64,000 bases of DNA from assembly GCA_030272155.1 (NCBI GenBank), contig CP126200.1:3038001-3102000 (forward strand), written 5' to 3'. Of this stretch, positions 46,800 to 57,130 are shown piece by piece (position 1 is the first letter of the stretch; each line of letters begins with the position of its first letter). This DNA comes from Tetradesmus obliquus. Taxonomy: Eukaryota; Chlorophyta; Chlorophyceae; Sphaeropleales; Scenedesmaceae. A model generated the notes under the pieces. The model was not told the origin of the DNA. It ran no database searches and was given only the letters and a program-made list of their open reading frames with translations. Both the position numbers and the translations under genes were made by a program.

Positions 46800-49135
46800 C
46801 AGCTGCAGCGACTGGCTTTGAGGCATCAGAGCTGTTCCTGGGACTGCACACTGACAGCCTGCCTAGCTTGCTGCTACAAGTGACCGGCACAGCAGCAAGC
46901 AGCAGCAGCAGCAGTAGCAGCAGCAGCAGCGGTGGCATCGGCAGGCCTGACACAGCTGGCAGTGCAGTGCACTTGCTGTCCAGCTCTACCAAACAGCTAG
47001 CCCTGCTGGCTCAGTGCCAGCAGAGCCTCATTGCGTGTGCTTCACTGGATGGAGTTGCAAGGGCCTGCTGCACTGCAGCAGGCGCAGCAGGTGCTGCAAG
47101 TGCTGCAAGCCAACTGCAGAGGCCCAGCCCAGAGCTGAATGATCGCTGTGTGAGGCAGCTGGTACAAGGATTCTTGGCTGCTCCAAAACACAGCATGCGG
47201 CAGTTTGTGGAGCACCAGCTGGCACAGCACCTGTCACACCAGCAGCAGCTGAGCGGCAGCAACGCTAGCACACGTGATGCTGCTGCTACTGCTGCTGCTG
47301 TCAATGCACAGCAGGGTGCAGCTGTGCAGCTCTGGTATGTCATGACCAGGTCAGGCGTGCATACAGCAGTCTGGTGCATACAGCAGTAGCGCCACTGCTG
47401 CAGGGACTTGCAGATGTCCAGGAGTTGTTCCCAGGGCAGATCAAGTCTGAAGTGGAGCTGAAGCAGCAGCTGCAGCTTTTCCTAGGCGCTGGCACCTGCA
47501 ATGACAGCAGGAGCAGCACAATCAGCAGCAGCAGCAGCAGTGCGGCAGGCCAGCCAGCGCCTGTGAGGCTGCTGGTGCTCCATGCAGAGGCCCCAGCAGC
47601 TGCTGCTGAGCTGCGGCACATGAGAAGCTTTGTCTTGGACTGTGTGACAGCAGCAACCAGCACAGCAGCAGCAGGCAACACAGCAGCCCCGCCAGCAGCT
47701 GCTTGGGGTGGCCATGCAGCCACTGCATCACCAGGCGCTGCTGCTGGCTCTGGCAGTACAGGGGCAGAGCGAGCCAGCCAGCATCTGGATAATGGGGTGC
47801 AGGCGCAGACCACGCCACTTGTTGTGGTGTGTGTTTTGGTGCACTTGCCCATTGCTGCAGCAGCTGCACGCACATCAAGCATCGCAGCAGCACCAGCGGG
47901 ATCTTCAGCTGCCAGCGCCAGCAGGGCATGCCAAGCTGCTTCATCCAGCAGCAGGACAGCAACAGGGGCTCAGAATGAGGACAGCTGGCAGGTTAGCTAC
48001 CTGAGCAGCTGGCAGCAGGTGACTGTGGATGCTTTGGAGGGTTTGGAGCCCTGGCTGTGGCAGCTGCTGTGCTGTGGCGGCCTCAGAGCAGCAGCTGGCT
48101 TGCCGCTGCAGCCAGACACCTTGCAGCAGCCTGCCCCAGTCGCAGCAGCAACAGCAGCAGCTGCAGGCCTAGGCGACCTAGCTGCTGTAGCTGCAGCAGG
48201 CCCTGCACTAGCAGCCGCAGCTGTAGCTGCGCTGCCGCTTCAGCAGATGCTCCATCAAGTGCTGCTGAAGGCTCTGTGCTCCCTGCCCTACCCCAACTCG
48301 GCACAAGCAGCAGCTCGTGTCAATGCCTTTGCGGAGCGGATGCTGCTGCCACCCACAGCACCCCTCACAGCACAAGACCCCAATACCAACAGCCTCTGGC
48401 CAGCATTGCTTGCTGCAATAGAGCAGGGCATGCTGGCCTGGCCTGTGTGGGAGCAGCAGGGCCTGCTAAGGCTGGCAGGCAATGCAGCAGCGCTGCAGCT
48501 GCATGGCAGCTTCCCTGCTGCTGCTGAGGCGGCAGTGCTGGCTGAGGTGTGCAGGCAGCTGCAGCAGCTGCTGGTGGCTCTGGAGCGGTACAGTGTGCTG
48601 GAGGCGTACTGGGCAGCAGCAGCTGAGCTACAACAGGTGCGGTGGGAGGTGCATTAATCAATTCGGGGAGGTTGGCGCGGCGCGTGCAAAACCTGTCTTT
48701 TATTGTCATCACAGCTGTATGTTTGTTGCACTTGCATGTACTGCACAGCTGTTTGAAGAACCCAGCTGCATGTGTTGTTTCGTGCTGCACAATGGGAGCA
48801 CATATGCAGAAGATGTGTCATGGCCACAGCATGCATGCAGGTGGCCCCGCAAGCTGCTGCATGAAAGACAGCTACTTCTTGTCAAGGCTGAGCCGCGATG
48901 TGTGCCTGCTGCATACACTGCTTGAGTGCAGGCAGTACACCACCTACTGCTGGCTGGCTCTTTTTATTGTCCTATTCAACAGCAGCAGCAGCAGCGGCAA
49001 CTTGGCACCGTGCAGCTTCTGCAGCCGCTGGTGCTGAAGCTGCCAATCAGCGGCCTATGCTACCAGCGCATGCAGGCCAGCTGCAACAGGTTTGCAGAGC
49101 TGCTGCAGCTGGAACAGCTGCTGGCAGGCTGCGCA

Positions 49136-49176
<41 letters not shown>

Positions 49177-49985
49177 TGACAATGAGGGTGTATGCATGCC
49201 AGACGCAAACGACAGCCTTTCTACTGGGCAGCCGGTGGGCAGCATGCTTGAAGGCACTGGGCCACACAGCTTGGTCGAAGCGCGCTACACTGACAGCAGC
49301 AGCAGCAGCAGCAGCGCGTTGGTCCAGCTGCAGTACCGCTTGGACAGCTTGATGGCTGAAGCATTGGGTGATGCCAGGCTGGCAGACTTGCTGAGTCAGC
49401 ACATTGACAGCTACAGTCATGACCTGCTGCTGCTATCATTAGCCGAAACCGCCAATGAACAAGAGGGAGCAGCAGGCATATGCAGTGCAGGTGGGGGCTG
49501 TGTAAGCGCAGTGCAGGCGCCGCTGCACCAGCTGCAGCAGCTGCTGCTCAGCCAGCAAGCAGCTGAGCTGCAAGGTGTGATGCATCCAGTGCTGTGGCAC
49601 CTGCTGGTTGAGCAGCATAGACCGCAGCTTGGGGCCCTAGCAAGCCTGTGCAAGATGGCAGCAGCAGCAGCAGCAGCAGCAGCAGTGGGGCCTGATCATG
49701 CACAGCAGAATGCAAGCAGCAGTGCAACATCCTCACAGCCTGCAGCTGGCAGTGCAGCATGCAGCTTGGACGCACTGGTCGAGTCCGTGTACCAAGCGCT
49801 GCTGCCAACGCGACCAGCGATGTCAGCACTTGGCGGCTTGGCAGCCTGGTGCAGCAGCTGCAGTGAGGTGTTGCAACAGGCTGCAGCACTGCAGGTGTGG
49901 CTGCCGCCTAGCAGCCGGGCATTGCTACAGAACTTGGCAGTGCTGCTGCGTCTAGCAGAGGCATCTGCTGAGCATTGCTCACTGG

Positions 49986-50016
<31 letters not shown>

Positions 50017-53000
50017 TGCAGGCGCAGACGCACGGCCCGATTGTGAGGCAGTCACTGAGCAGCAGCTGGGGCGGCTGGCTGGTCATTTGCGCAGCCACAT
50101 GGGCATCTTGTCTGACGCTGCAGTCCTGCAAGCTGTGCTTGATGCAGCGCAGCAGCTGCTGCTGGTGCCAGCTGGCCAGTGCAGCCCTGGTGGCAGCAGC
50201 AGCAGCAGCAGCGGCAGCAGCTGCCATGTCAGGGGTGTTGCCTGGCTGCTTGGGTTGACCATCCAAGCCATGGCGGCGAAGCAGGCTGCACCAGCAGTAG
50301 CATCACCCGCTGCTGCTTGCAGTGCCACAGGCACAGCAGACGCATCAGCAGCAACAGCAGCAGCAGCAGCGCAGCCGGAGCTTCTGCAAGTTATAACAGA
50401 CAGCCTGCTTGGCAGCTGCTGCAGTGCAGCTGCCCTATCACACCTTGCGCAGCTGCTGCAGCTGTCTAGCTACTCACAGGAGCCACACGGGTGGCAGCAG
50501 CTTTTAGACAATGTTCAGCTGCTAGGCCGTGATCAGCAGCTGCAGCTGAGCTGCTGCCCTGTCTGGAGCAGCTTGCACAACAGCATGCAGGCCTTGGAGG
50601 TTGGGCCTGATGACCCTGCAGTGGCACTGCTGGCACTGGCAGTGCAGCAGTGCTGGTTTGCAGCAACGCCTGTTCAAAAGCCGCAGGAAGATACAAAGCA
50701 CGCCAGCCAGCAGCAGCAGCAGCAGGGCCAAGAGAATGCCGACACCTCTGCACAACAGGGTGCTTGCAGTGGCGTGCTTGATGCAGTGCTGCAGTGGATT
50801 CCGCGAGCTGGCCACTTGCTCTGCAGGCCTCAGCTGCCTTCTGTGCAGCTGGCAGTCCTTGTGGCTTTCTTGCGTGCTGTGGTTGATGCTGCTGCTCCAG
50901 CAGCAGAAGCAGCAGGCGCTAGCAGCAACAGCAGTAGCAGCAGCAGCGATGGCAGGCCTGCAGCAAGCACTGCAGGTGCTAGCAGCAGCTGCACCAGCAG
51001 CAGCACCAGCAGCACCAGCACCAGCACCAGCAGCACCAGCACCAGCAGCACCAGCACCAGCAGCAGCTTCTTGATGCTGCAAGCACTGGGCAGGCTGCTG
51101 TCATCGGTTCAGGGAGGCACTCCTCACCGGTTGCACAGCCTGCTGTTGTACCTGCTGAAGCGCGTGAAAGGGGACAGGGCTTTCTCACAGCTGCAGCTGA
51201 TCTGCCAGCAAATTGCTCAGCAGCCAAGCCATCCTCTGCAGCCCTGCATTGCAGGCCTGATTGCTGTGCCAGCAGCAGCAGCAGCAGCAGCAGAAGATGG
51301 CAGGGGCCAGCAGCAGCAGGCCTTGCCCTCAGAACCATACACACAGCTGCCACAGTACCAGCAGGTGATGCAGCTGATGGCGCAGGCAGCAGCCTTTCCT
51401 GTGTCTGCAGCAGCAGTGCTCAGGGGCAAGGTGCAACAGATGGCCAGCTGCAGCACCACTGCCAGCGCAGTGCTTGCTGCAGTCACTCGCCAGGTGTATT
51501 TGGCGTATGGTGTTTAGAGCAGCAGGCATGCAGGTGGAGGGATGGAGCAGATCAGCCATGTGCTGGTGCAGCTGCTGCAGAAGCAGCAAGGCACAACACC
51601 TGCAAAGCAGTTGCTGCTGAGCCTGCTAACCAACAGGTGGCACCTGCCTGACAGTGCTGGCAGTAGCAGGGCCGCGCCAACAGCAGCAGAAGGCGGCGCG
51701 CTGCTGCACCTGCGCCCTGGTGCTGCACAGCAGCAGCTGTACGTGTGTTCAATTGCAATGCACCTTGCGCAGAGGTTGCTGTCAGCCACAGCCGGCACAC
51801 AGGAAGCATCAGCAACAGCAGCAGCAGGCAGCGGCAACAGCAGCAGCAGCAGCTTTGTCGCTCCGCTGCTGCTGTACCTCACCAACCCTGCAGCTGCACA
51901 GCAGCAGTTCATGCTGGGTCTGCCAGGTGACGAGGCCACCCAGCTGCTCAACATTGCAGGGGCAGCAGGTGCAACCACAGCGTTTCGCTGCCGCTGCGGC
52001 ATGCCATACCTGATTGGAGAGTGTGGCAGGCCTGCCCAGGAGCAGCGTTGCCCCTCTGCCAACTGCTTATTCACCTTGGGCGGCAAAAGCCACACACCAG
52101 CACCAGGGCAGATGCAAGTTGGTGCTGCAGGACAAGTGCCGCTGCAACAGCAGCTTGGCTTCATCAGCACACTCCTACCAGGCGGCAGCAGCAGCAGCAG
52201 CAGTACGCCGAGGGCTGCTGGAGAGTCTGCAGCGCTTTCTGCAGCAGTATCTGCAGGAGTGCGCTCCCTGACACCCAGCAGCTGTCAGCTGCTGTGGCTG
52301 CTGGTGCATGCAGCGCTGCTGGTGGGCTCAGCAGCACAGCTGCAGCCGGCTGGGGCCCTCAGGGACCTGCTGCGTGCTTCCAGCAACGCAGCGGCATGGC
52401 AGCTTGTAGAACAGACAGATACTGCTGCAGCAGTGGCAGCTGCTGCTGCGATCCTGCCAGGCAACAGAGGAGCAGCTGCTGGCAGTTGCGCACGGTGTAC
52501 TGCATGCCATGTTCATTCCGGCGTCTGGCAGCAGCAGCAGCAGCAGCACAGTGTTCGACCTGCGCACAGAGGCAAGCAGGCTGGCATGGGAAGAGCGGTT
52601 CCAGCAGATTGCTGGGCCCTTCATCCAGAACCCTGCACGCGCTCTGCAGCAGCTGCTGGGAGCACGCCAGTCGGCAGCAGGTGCAGCTGCAGGAGCAGCA
52701 GCAACAGCAGCTGCAGGAGCGCAACTCTACATCGAGTGTGCAGTGCAGGAGGTGCTGGATGTGTCAGCAGATGCAACGTATCGGGTCCAGCACCTGCCAA
52801 CACTGTTCAGGTCTATTGCAGCTCCTTCGCTCGATGCGCTAACAGCACACTTTTGGTCAAATGCCAGCAATGCGCAGCGCTACCCAGTGACGCTGGCAGT
52901 GCTTCAGGAGCAGCAGCGCACACTCTGGTGAGCTTTACACGTGCATTCAGGCTGCGCTGCAGCGGCTCTCTCAGCCATGCCACTGCCAGGTCTGTGCCGC

Positions 53001-54453
53001 TTGTGGATCTGCTGAAGCAGCTAGCAGCACATGCTGTAGCAGCAGCGGCAGCAGCAGCGACAGAGGCTGCTGGCAAGGGCAGCAGCAGCATGGTGCTGTC
53101 AGTGCAGCACGGCGAGCAGTTTGTGCAGGCTTGGAACGCTGTGGGCCCCGCAGTCACCAGGCACGAGTGCAGAGATGTTGTTGTGCCTTCGATGGAGGCT
53201 CTCACGGTGCCAGCTGCAGTTGCCTGCCTGTCAACTCGTGACGAGGGCCGTCTGCTGGCAGCAGTGCTGGCGGAGCTGGCACAGAGGCAGAATGCATTCC
53301 TGCTTGCAGCTGCGCAGCAGCAACAACCGCTACAAGAGGTGGCAAACCAAGAGCAGCAGCAGCTTCAAGGGGGTGCACATACACGGCTCAGTCAGGAACC
53401 CTTGGCCACAAAGCCAGTGCAGCTGGCACAGCAATCAGATGTTGTGGACTTCTCAGCAGCTCTCCAGCAGCTGCAGCAGCAGCTAGCATCACCAGGCAGC
53501 AGCTTGGCCTGGCCTGGCCTTGACTATGCTGCTGGTCAAACCATCAGTTTGACCTGGCGGCAGTGGAGCAGCTGCTGCATGGCAGTTTGGTGTCAGGCAA
53601 GTGCCTGCTGGATGCCAGCTCATCCAGCTTGCAGGGCTTTGTGTTTCAAGGCGAAGCATTTCTTGCTGAGTTCACGCTGCTGCATGAGGTGGAGCAGCGG
53701 GTGCCTCAGCAGGAGATGGCAGCAGAGCAGGCAGCAGATGCAGCAGCAGCGCTGCTGCAACAGCTGCCACCTAGCAGCTCACATGCTTGCCTGCTAGTAC
53801 ACTTGGAAGTGCTGCTGTCCTTTGTACGCAAGACAGGCGGCAGTCCTAGCAGCAGTGCTGCGGCATATGTTGCGGCCTGGGTGCCTGACGGCGCTTGCAA
53901 GCAGCTGCTGCTGGGTTGCCAGATGCTGGGGCAGCTGCAGCTGCAGCAGCTGGTGGCAGTGCATGAAGCAGTGGAGGATGCAGTGGCTGCAGCAATGCAT
54001 ATTGAAGACAGCATCAGTCCCTGCTACAGCCAGAACTTGACGAGGCAGCTTGAGCAGCAGGTGCTGCAAGCTGTTGGGCTGGTGTCACCAGCAGGTCGAG
54101 GCTGCACTGGCATCAGGACAGATGATACTAGTAGTGCAGGTAGCAGTAGTGCAGGCGGCAGGGCAGCTGAGCGGGTGCTGCCAGCTGCGGCGTTTGCTGC
54201 TGTGCTGCGGCGGCTGATGCTGCGCTTTCTAAGGCATGCTGATGCAGCAGGGGCCGGCCAGCAGGAGCAGCGGCTAGCTGCAGATGTGCCGCTGAGTGTG
54301 TACTGCTGCAATGCAGCATGCTGCCGCTGGCCGTGGCGCCAGATGGGCAGCAGCAGGGCTGCAGCAGAGCAGCTGCTGGATGAAGTGTTTCCAGAGGGGC
54401 TGCTGCTGGGGCATACTGCTGCTGTGGTGAAGCTGTTGCGTGGCAGGATATGA
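31030..54453 (+). CDS. Giant mysterin (RNF213)-like AAA+ E3 ubiquitin ligase, multi-exon, with several frame changes
   Basis: Family-typical pieces follow each other over 23 kb: WLNYFHPRQLFLL (about 38270), an upstream P-loop LPGQGKTT (39460), VPYILTPDNLLKM (40705), AAA module GDTCCGKT...LFLDES...NPYR (40787-41640), AAA module GKPGSSKS...VVLDEVGLAE (43486-44015), VVGISNWALD (44475), GLRDFYPL (44960), the LGDCGIFGALYDMLNQ and LLNRFEK block (46420-46630), an RZ zinc finger (51980-52100) and a C-terminal QAWNAVGPAV/DEGRLLAAVLAEL block (53125-53280). Clear exons include 41139-41290, 41479-41801, 42145-42396, 42574-42994, 43483-43584, 44802-45078, 45579-45679, 45855-46037 and 46372-about 47349. 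Mysterins are single-chain dynein-like AAA+ machines that ubiquitylate proteins and lipid-linked targets via the RZ finger. I find no RING finger. At about 35.0, 37.35, 40.41, 43.90, 52.46, 52.92 and 53.54 kb the coding frame changes without a credible intron, so gene integrity is in doubt. Confidence 0.85.
34543..34893 (+). repeat. 27-bp coding minisatellite, 13 copies, alternating two variants
   Basis: Exactly 13 x 27 bp encode LHGVYTAEQ or LHGVDTAEQ inside the mysterin-like gene. The order is Y, Y, then D and Y alternating to the end, so the real unit of the later part is 54 bp. The frame is kept throughout. The array grew from PLWLKLLHGVYTAEQ, the natural continuation of the protein. No function is known. 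Confidence 0.95.
35175..35687 (+). repeat. Higher-order coding repeat, 4 x 129 bp (12 sub-units)
   Basis: Sub-units of 42, 42 and 45 bp encode GISCSAGVAAAAFE, GISC[AS]AGVAAAAFE and GISCTANAVAAAAFE. The triplet occurs four times, and the last sub-unit is one codon shorter. It lies in the mysterin-like gene about 280 bp after the 27-bp array and in a different reading frame from it. The Cys-containing Ala-rich helix-like repeats have no family match that I recognise. Confidence 0.93.
38473..40440 (+). other. Mysterin-like segment with an upstream P-loop (first ATP-binding module)
   Basis: A 655-codon open stretch carries EVLFCSSSTTWWEVQLLLQRCF, a block typical of this family ahead of the active AAA modules, and the Walker A motif LPGQGKTTAAARLA at about 39448-39489. 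In animal mysterin one early AAA module binds ATP without turning it over, and this may be its counterpart. No convincing Walker B (hhhhDE) is evident downstream; IVVEVGNS (about 39755) is the nearest. The frame changes on both sides (near 38.45 and 40.41 kb). Confidence 0.7.
40400..42994 (+). other. Mysterin-like AAA module with complete ATPase motifs
   Basis: Exons: to 40796 (donor T/GTGAGT), 41139-41290 (GC donor CAG/GCAAGT), 41479-41801, 42145-42396 and 42574-42994. Walker A is GDTCCGKTS, split by the first intron (40797-41138). Walker B is VWLFLDES and the sensor region is NPYRLKP. VYTVQPLPETVMDHVWDFG follows as in other mysterins. All catalytic residues are present and the exons join in phase, so this is the best-preserved part of the gene. 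Confidence 0.85.
43483..45078 (+). other. Mysterin-like second conserved AAA module, with a frameshift and a damaged donor
   Basis: Exon 43483-43584 has VGKPGSSKSLALRLINANL (Walker A). The next exon starts at 43874 after a GCATGGCAG acceptor with LMFFSFQGS, then needs a one-base shift near 43900 to continue as SSTSEGITKTF and VVLDEVGLAEISPHNPLK (Walker B). That exon ends CTCAAG/ATGCGC where a GT donor is expected. Exon 44419-44537 (VVGISNWALD) follows a (CTG)n-CAG acceptor, then 44802-45078. The shift and the AT donor are either lesions or sequence errors. Confidence 0.75.
45421..45480 (+). repeat. AATGT pentanucleotide microsatellite in a mysterin-like intron
   Basis: Eight perfect AATGT units at 45441-45480 are preceded by degenerate units (ACTGT, AAAGT). 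It lies in the intron 45079-45578. Confidence 0.95.
51980..52100 (+). other. RZ-type zinc finger of the mysterin-like protein
   Basis: The translation FRCRCGMPYLIGECG then RPAQEQRCPSANC and LGGKSH matches the RZ finger of RNF213 and ZNFX1, usually CPxGHxYxIGxCG...CxxC. The His of the usual NGH step is Met here, while the Asn two residues before it is Cys. A Cys ligand may have replaced the His. In animals this finger carries the ligase activity. The segment is open and in frame. Confidence 0.8.
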
Positions 54454-55486
54454 AGTTGGGGCCGCCGCAGTGCAGCTGACAGCAGCCTGCGAGCAGCAGC
54501 ATTGTTGTAGAGCACAGGCAACTGTGTGCCAGCAGCAATGTACGTATACGCTTGCTGGAGTGGTGCAAGCTGAGTGTTATCATTGTACGTGTTCACCTTG
54601 TGCCTGCACATGGTACCTGCTCCTGCTGCTCAGCTCAGCAGTGCTTTTCAACACCCTCAGGGCCTGCTTGTGGAGGCACCCATGCCCTGCAATGTGCTGA
54701 GCATGTGTGCATGCCTGCCAAAATCTGGTGGCTTTGCAACTCTTTGCCTTGACTCGGCAGCATGACCACAGCAAGTATCACTCGGCTGCAGTGACCTTGC
54801 CCAAGTACTGGGGGGTGTCACCGGACCGGAGTTGCCACGTCAGTTTCGAATGTTGCGCTCACAACGGCCTGTTGTCGTTGTTGCATACAGAGAACGCATA
54901 AATGCACATTTTGTGATGAGTCTATGACTTATTTTTGCATTGCGCGCCGCTGGCTATTAGTTGGTCGCTGAGCTGGAACAATTGTAGACTGCCCTAGAGC
55001 CGACAGTACAGCATTCGTTCACAGCAAATGTCTTCTCGATGACATTAAAAGCGTTTGTACGGCGCATTGACGTGTCTTGCATGCTGCCAGGACATTGGTG
55101 GGTTGGAGTAAGTGTTTGTGAGTTGTAGACACTGTGGGAGCATTGAGCTTGCCCGACGTCTGCATCTTATATAACCTTGCGTCCATCACATGATAGCATC
55201 AACACACTCTTAAGCAATCAAAGCACATCAATCGCTTTCGCTGATCTTGCACGGAGTCATCACACCAGCAGGTGAGCTACGTCTTCGAGTACTTGCAGGA
55301 TGCTCCACATGCCCAGCCGCACGTGCCGTCTTTTTATCTTTTTTATAGACAACAATCAGCAAGTTAATCCCTATTTGTGATGCTGCAGGTGCTCACGGAT
55401 TACTTTCCTCCAGTCGAAACCTCCGCAAGCGACGCCAGCTTGTTCAACCGCGTCTACCGCAAGTCAGCTTCAAAACCAATCCAACA
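54454..55486. promoter_or_regulatory. Intergenic region with promoter and 5' UTR intron of the first secreted-protein gene
   Basis: TTATATAA at 55167-55174 is a good TATA box. Upstream, GTTGTAGACA (55122-55131) and GGGAGCATT (55136-55144) recur in the same order ahead of the paralog at 60392. A 5' UTR intron 55272-55388 (CAGCAG/GTGAGC ... GCTGCAG/GTGCTC) has a positional counterpart in the paralog. From 54454 to about 55100 I see no gene. Confidence 0.6.
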
Positions 55487-55891
55487 ATGCAGAACATGAA
55501 GCTCGCCGTGTTCCTGGTGCTCTTCAGCCTGGCAGGTGGGCGCATGTGCGAGCTGCTTACCGTCCCAGCAGCGCATGCATGCATGCGTGGTTGCGCTGTG
55601 TTCTCTTGGCAATGCGATGTCGTGCCTATATCCTGCTGTGGTTCAATTGCACTGTACTCGTGCTGGCTCAGGCAGCAGTAGCAGCAGCACTGCAGATGCC
55701 AGGCTGGCAAGCAGCTGCATGCTGGCCTGACACTATCTCTGCAGCTGCTTGTTGCTAGCATGCATTACTGATCACTTTCCTACATCCATTCTTGCAGCAG
55801 ACCTGTATTGCCATCATGAAGGTTCGAAGCAAAGCTGCATGTGCCGTCCTTTCAACCACCGCAGGCACTGTCAGGGCCTTCTTTTGACTTC

Positions 55892-55939
<48 letters not shown>

Positions 55940-57130
55940 CCCTGCAGGCTCCCTGCCCAGCAGCTTTGCTGCAAGGCTGCTGCTGCAGCAGGACGGATAT
56001 GTGGGCGCCAAGACGATCAAGCCTTCCAGGTCATCAAGCACCGCCACCAGGTCTGCTCTGACCCCAGAGACTGCTGAGGCCACAGCCAACGCTGCCTTTG
56101 GTGGCGTGCACCGCATGATGACTCCTTCCTCCAAGCGCTCCTACGCCACTGTGGATGCCACCGAGAACAATGTCAACAGCAACAACAGGGTGACCGGTCC
56201 CCGCGCCAGGAGCGCACAGGTGAGCAAGCCCTGCCCTCCGGTCGTACTGCCACACGTCACTTGTCCATGCACCCCGTTGCTGGCATCAGCTGAGCTTGTG
56301 CAGTCCAGTCATCGACTGATGCTAACTGTGTTAACGGCATTCAGCTCAGGACGCGAGGCCTTCAACGTACGCGCCTTGTCATGAAGTGAGACCAGTCAGC
56401 ATTGTATGTGGCAGCACACATCAGCCTGCTGGCCGCTCACATCACATGTCTGACTGCTGCTGCTGCCTGTTGCCTCACCGCTGCAGGATACCACTAGTGG
56501 CGGCCCCAACCGCGGTAACGGCCCCTCCTCCATGCCCGCCCTGACCATGGGCCAGGTGTCCCATGCTTCCACATACGAGGGTGCCTCATCTACTGCTGCC
56601 TCCGACAGCCTGGCACTGAACAGGGGTGGAGGCCGCTCCAGGGTGGCAATCAGCGGCACCCTGCTGACCACCCGCACCGGCAGCATGCGTGGTGCTAGCC
56701 GCACTGCATCCTGGGGAGTGACCATGCAGCCGGTGAGTGGCTGCTGTGCCTGCTTGGGAAGCATGTGTGCACAAAAGATGTGCGATATTGTTGTGGGGCT
56801 TGATTCGGCTTCCATGCTGCTGTCCTGCCGCGGCTTTACTTCTGAAAGTGCTCAGCATGCTGACTGCTAAGGTAGCTGGCACTTTCATCACCTCTCTCAT
56901 TCAAGCGCCAGCCGGCAATGCTTGCCTGCTTAATATGCTTGAATCTATGTTCAGCATGTGCATGCCGAGAGTGTCGTGTGGCGATCCTGCCATCGACTTC
57001 TGCTGACCCTCTCTGCTGCTGCTGCTGCCTGCAGGTTGGCAGCAAGGCACTGAGCGGCGCAGCCAACAGCCACATCGTGCTGGCACAGGCCGACTCCGCC
57101 GTCGCCTACGCCCAGGCGGAGCGCAACTAA
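55487..57130 (+). CDS. Small secreted protein of unknown function, paralog A
   Basis: Exons 55487-55535, 55948-56219, 56487-56732 and 57035-57130 join in phase for 220 aa. The first exon is a signal peptide (MQNMKLAVFLVLFSLAG). The mature part is Ser/Thr/Ala/Arg-rich with no Cys, and carries YVGAK, TPETAEATANAAFGGVHRMM, RSRVAISGTLLTTRTG and a DSAVAYAQAERN end. No known domain is recognised. Exon 2 follows a long (CTG)n tract and TTCCCTGCAG. The near-identity of coding sequence with paralog B, beside quite different introns, points to selection on the protein and probably high expression. A wall or extracellular-matrix role is only a guess. Confidence 0.85.

Noticed and set aside
52930..52952. 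23-nt intron GTGAGC...TTCAG
   Set aside because: Too short for any known spliceosomal intron in plants or algae, and the sequence inside it reads as family-like protein (LVSFTRAF) in the next frame, so a frameshift is more likely.
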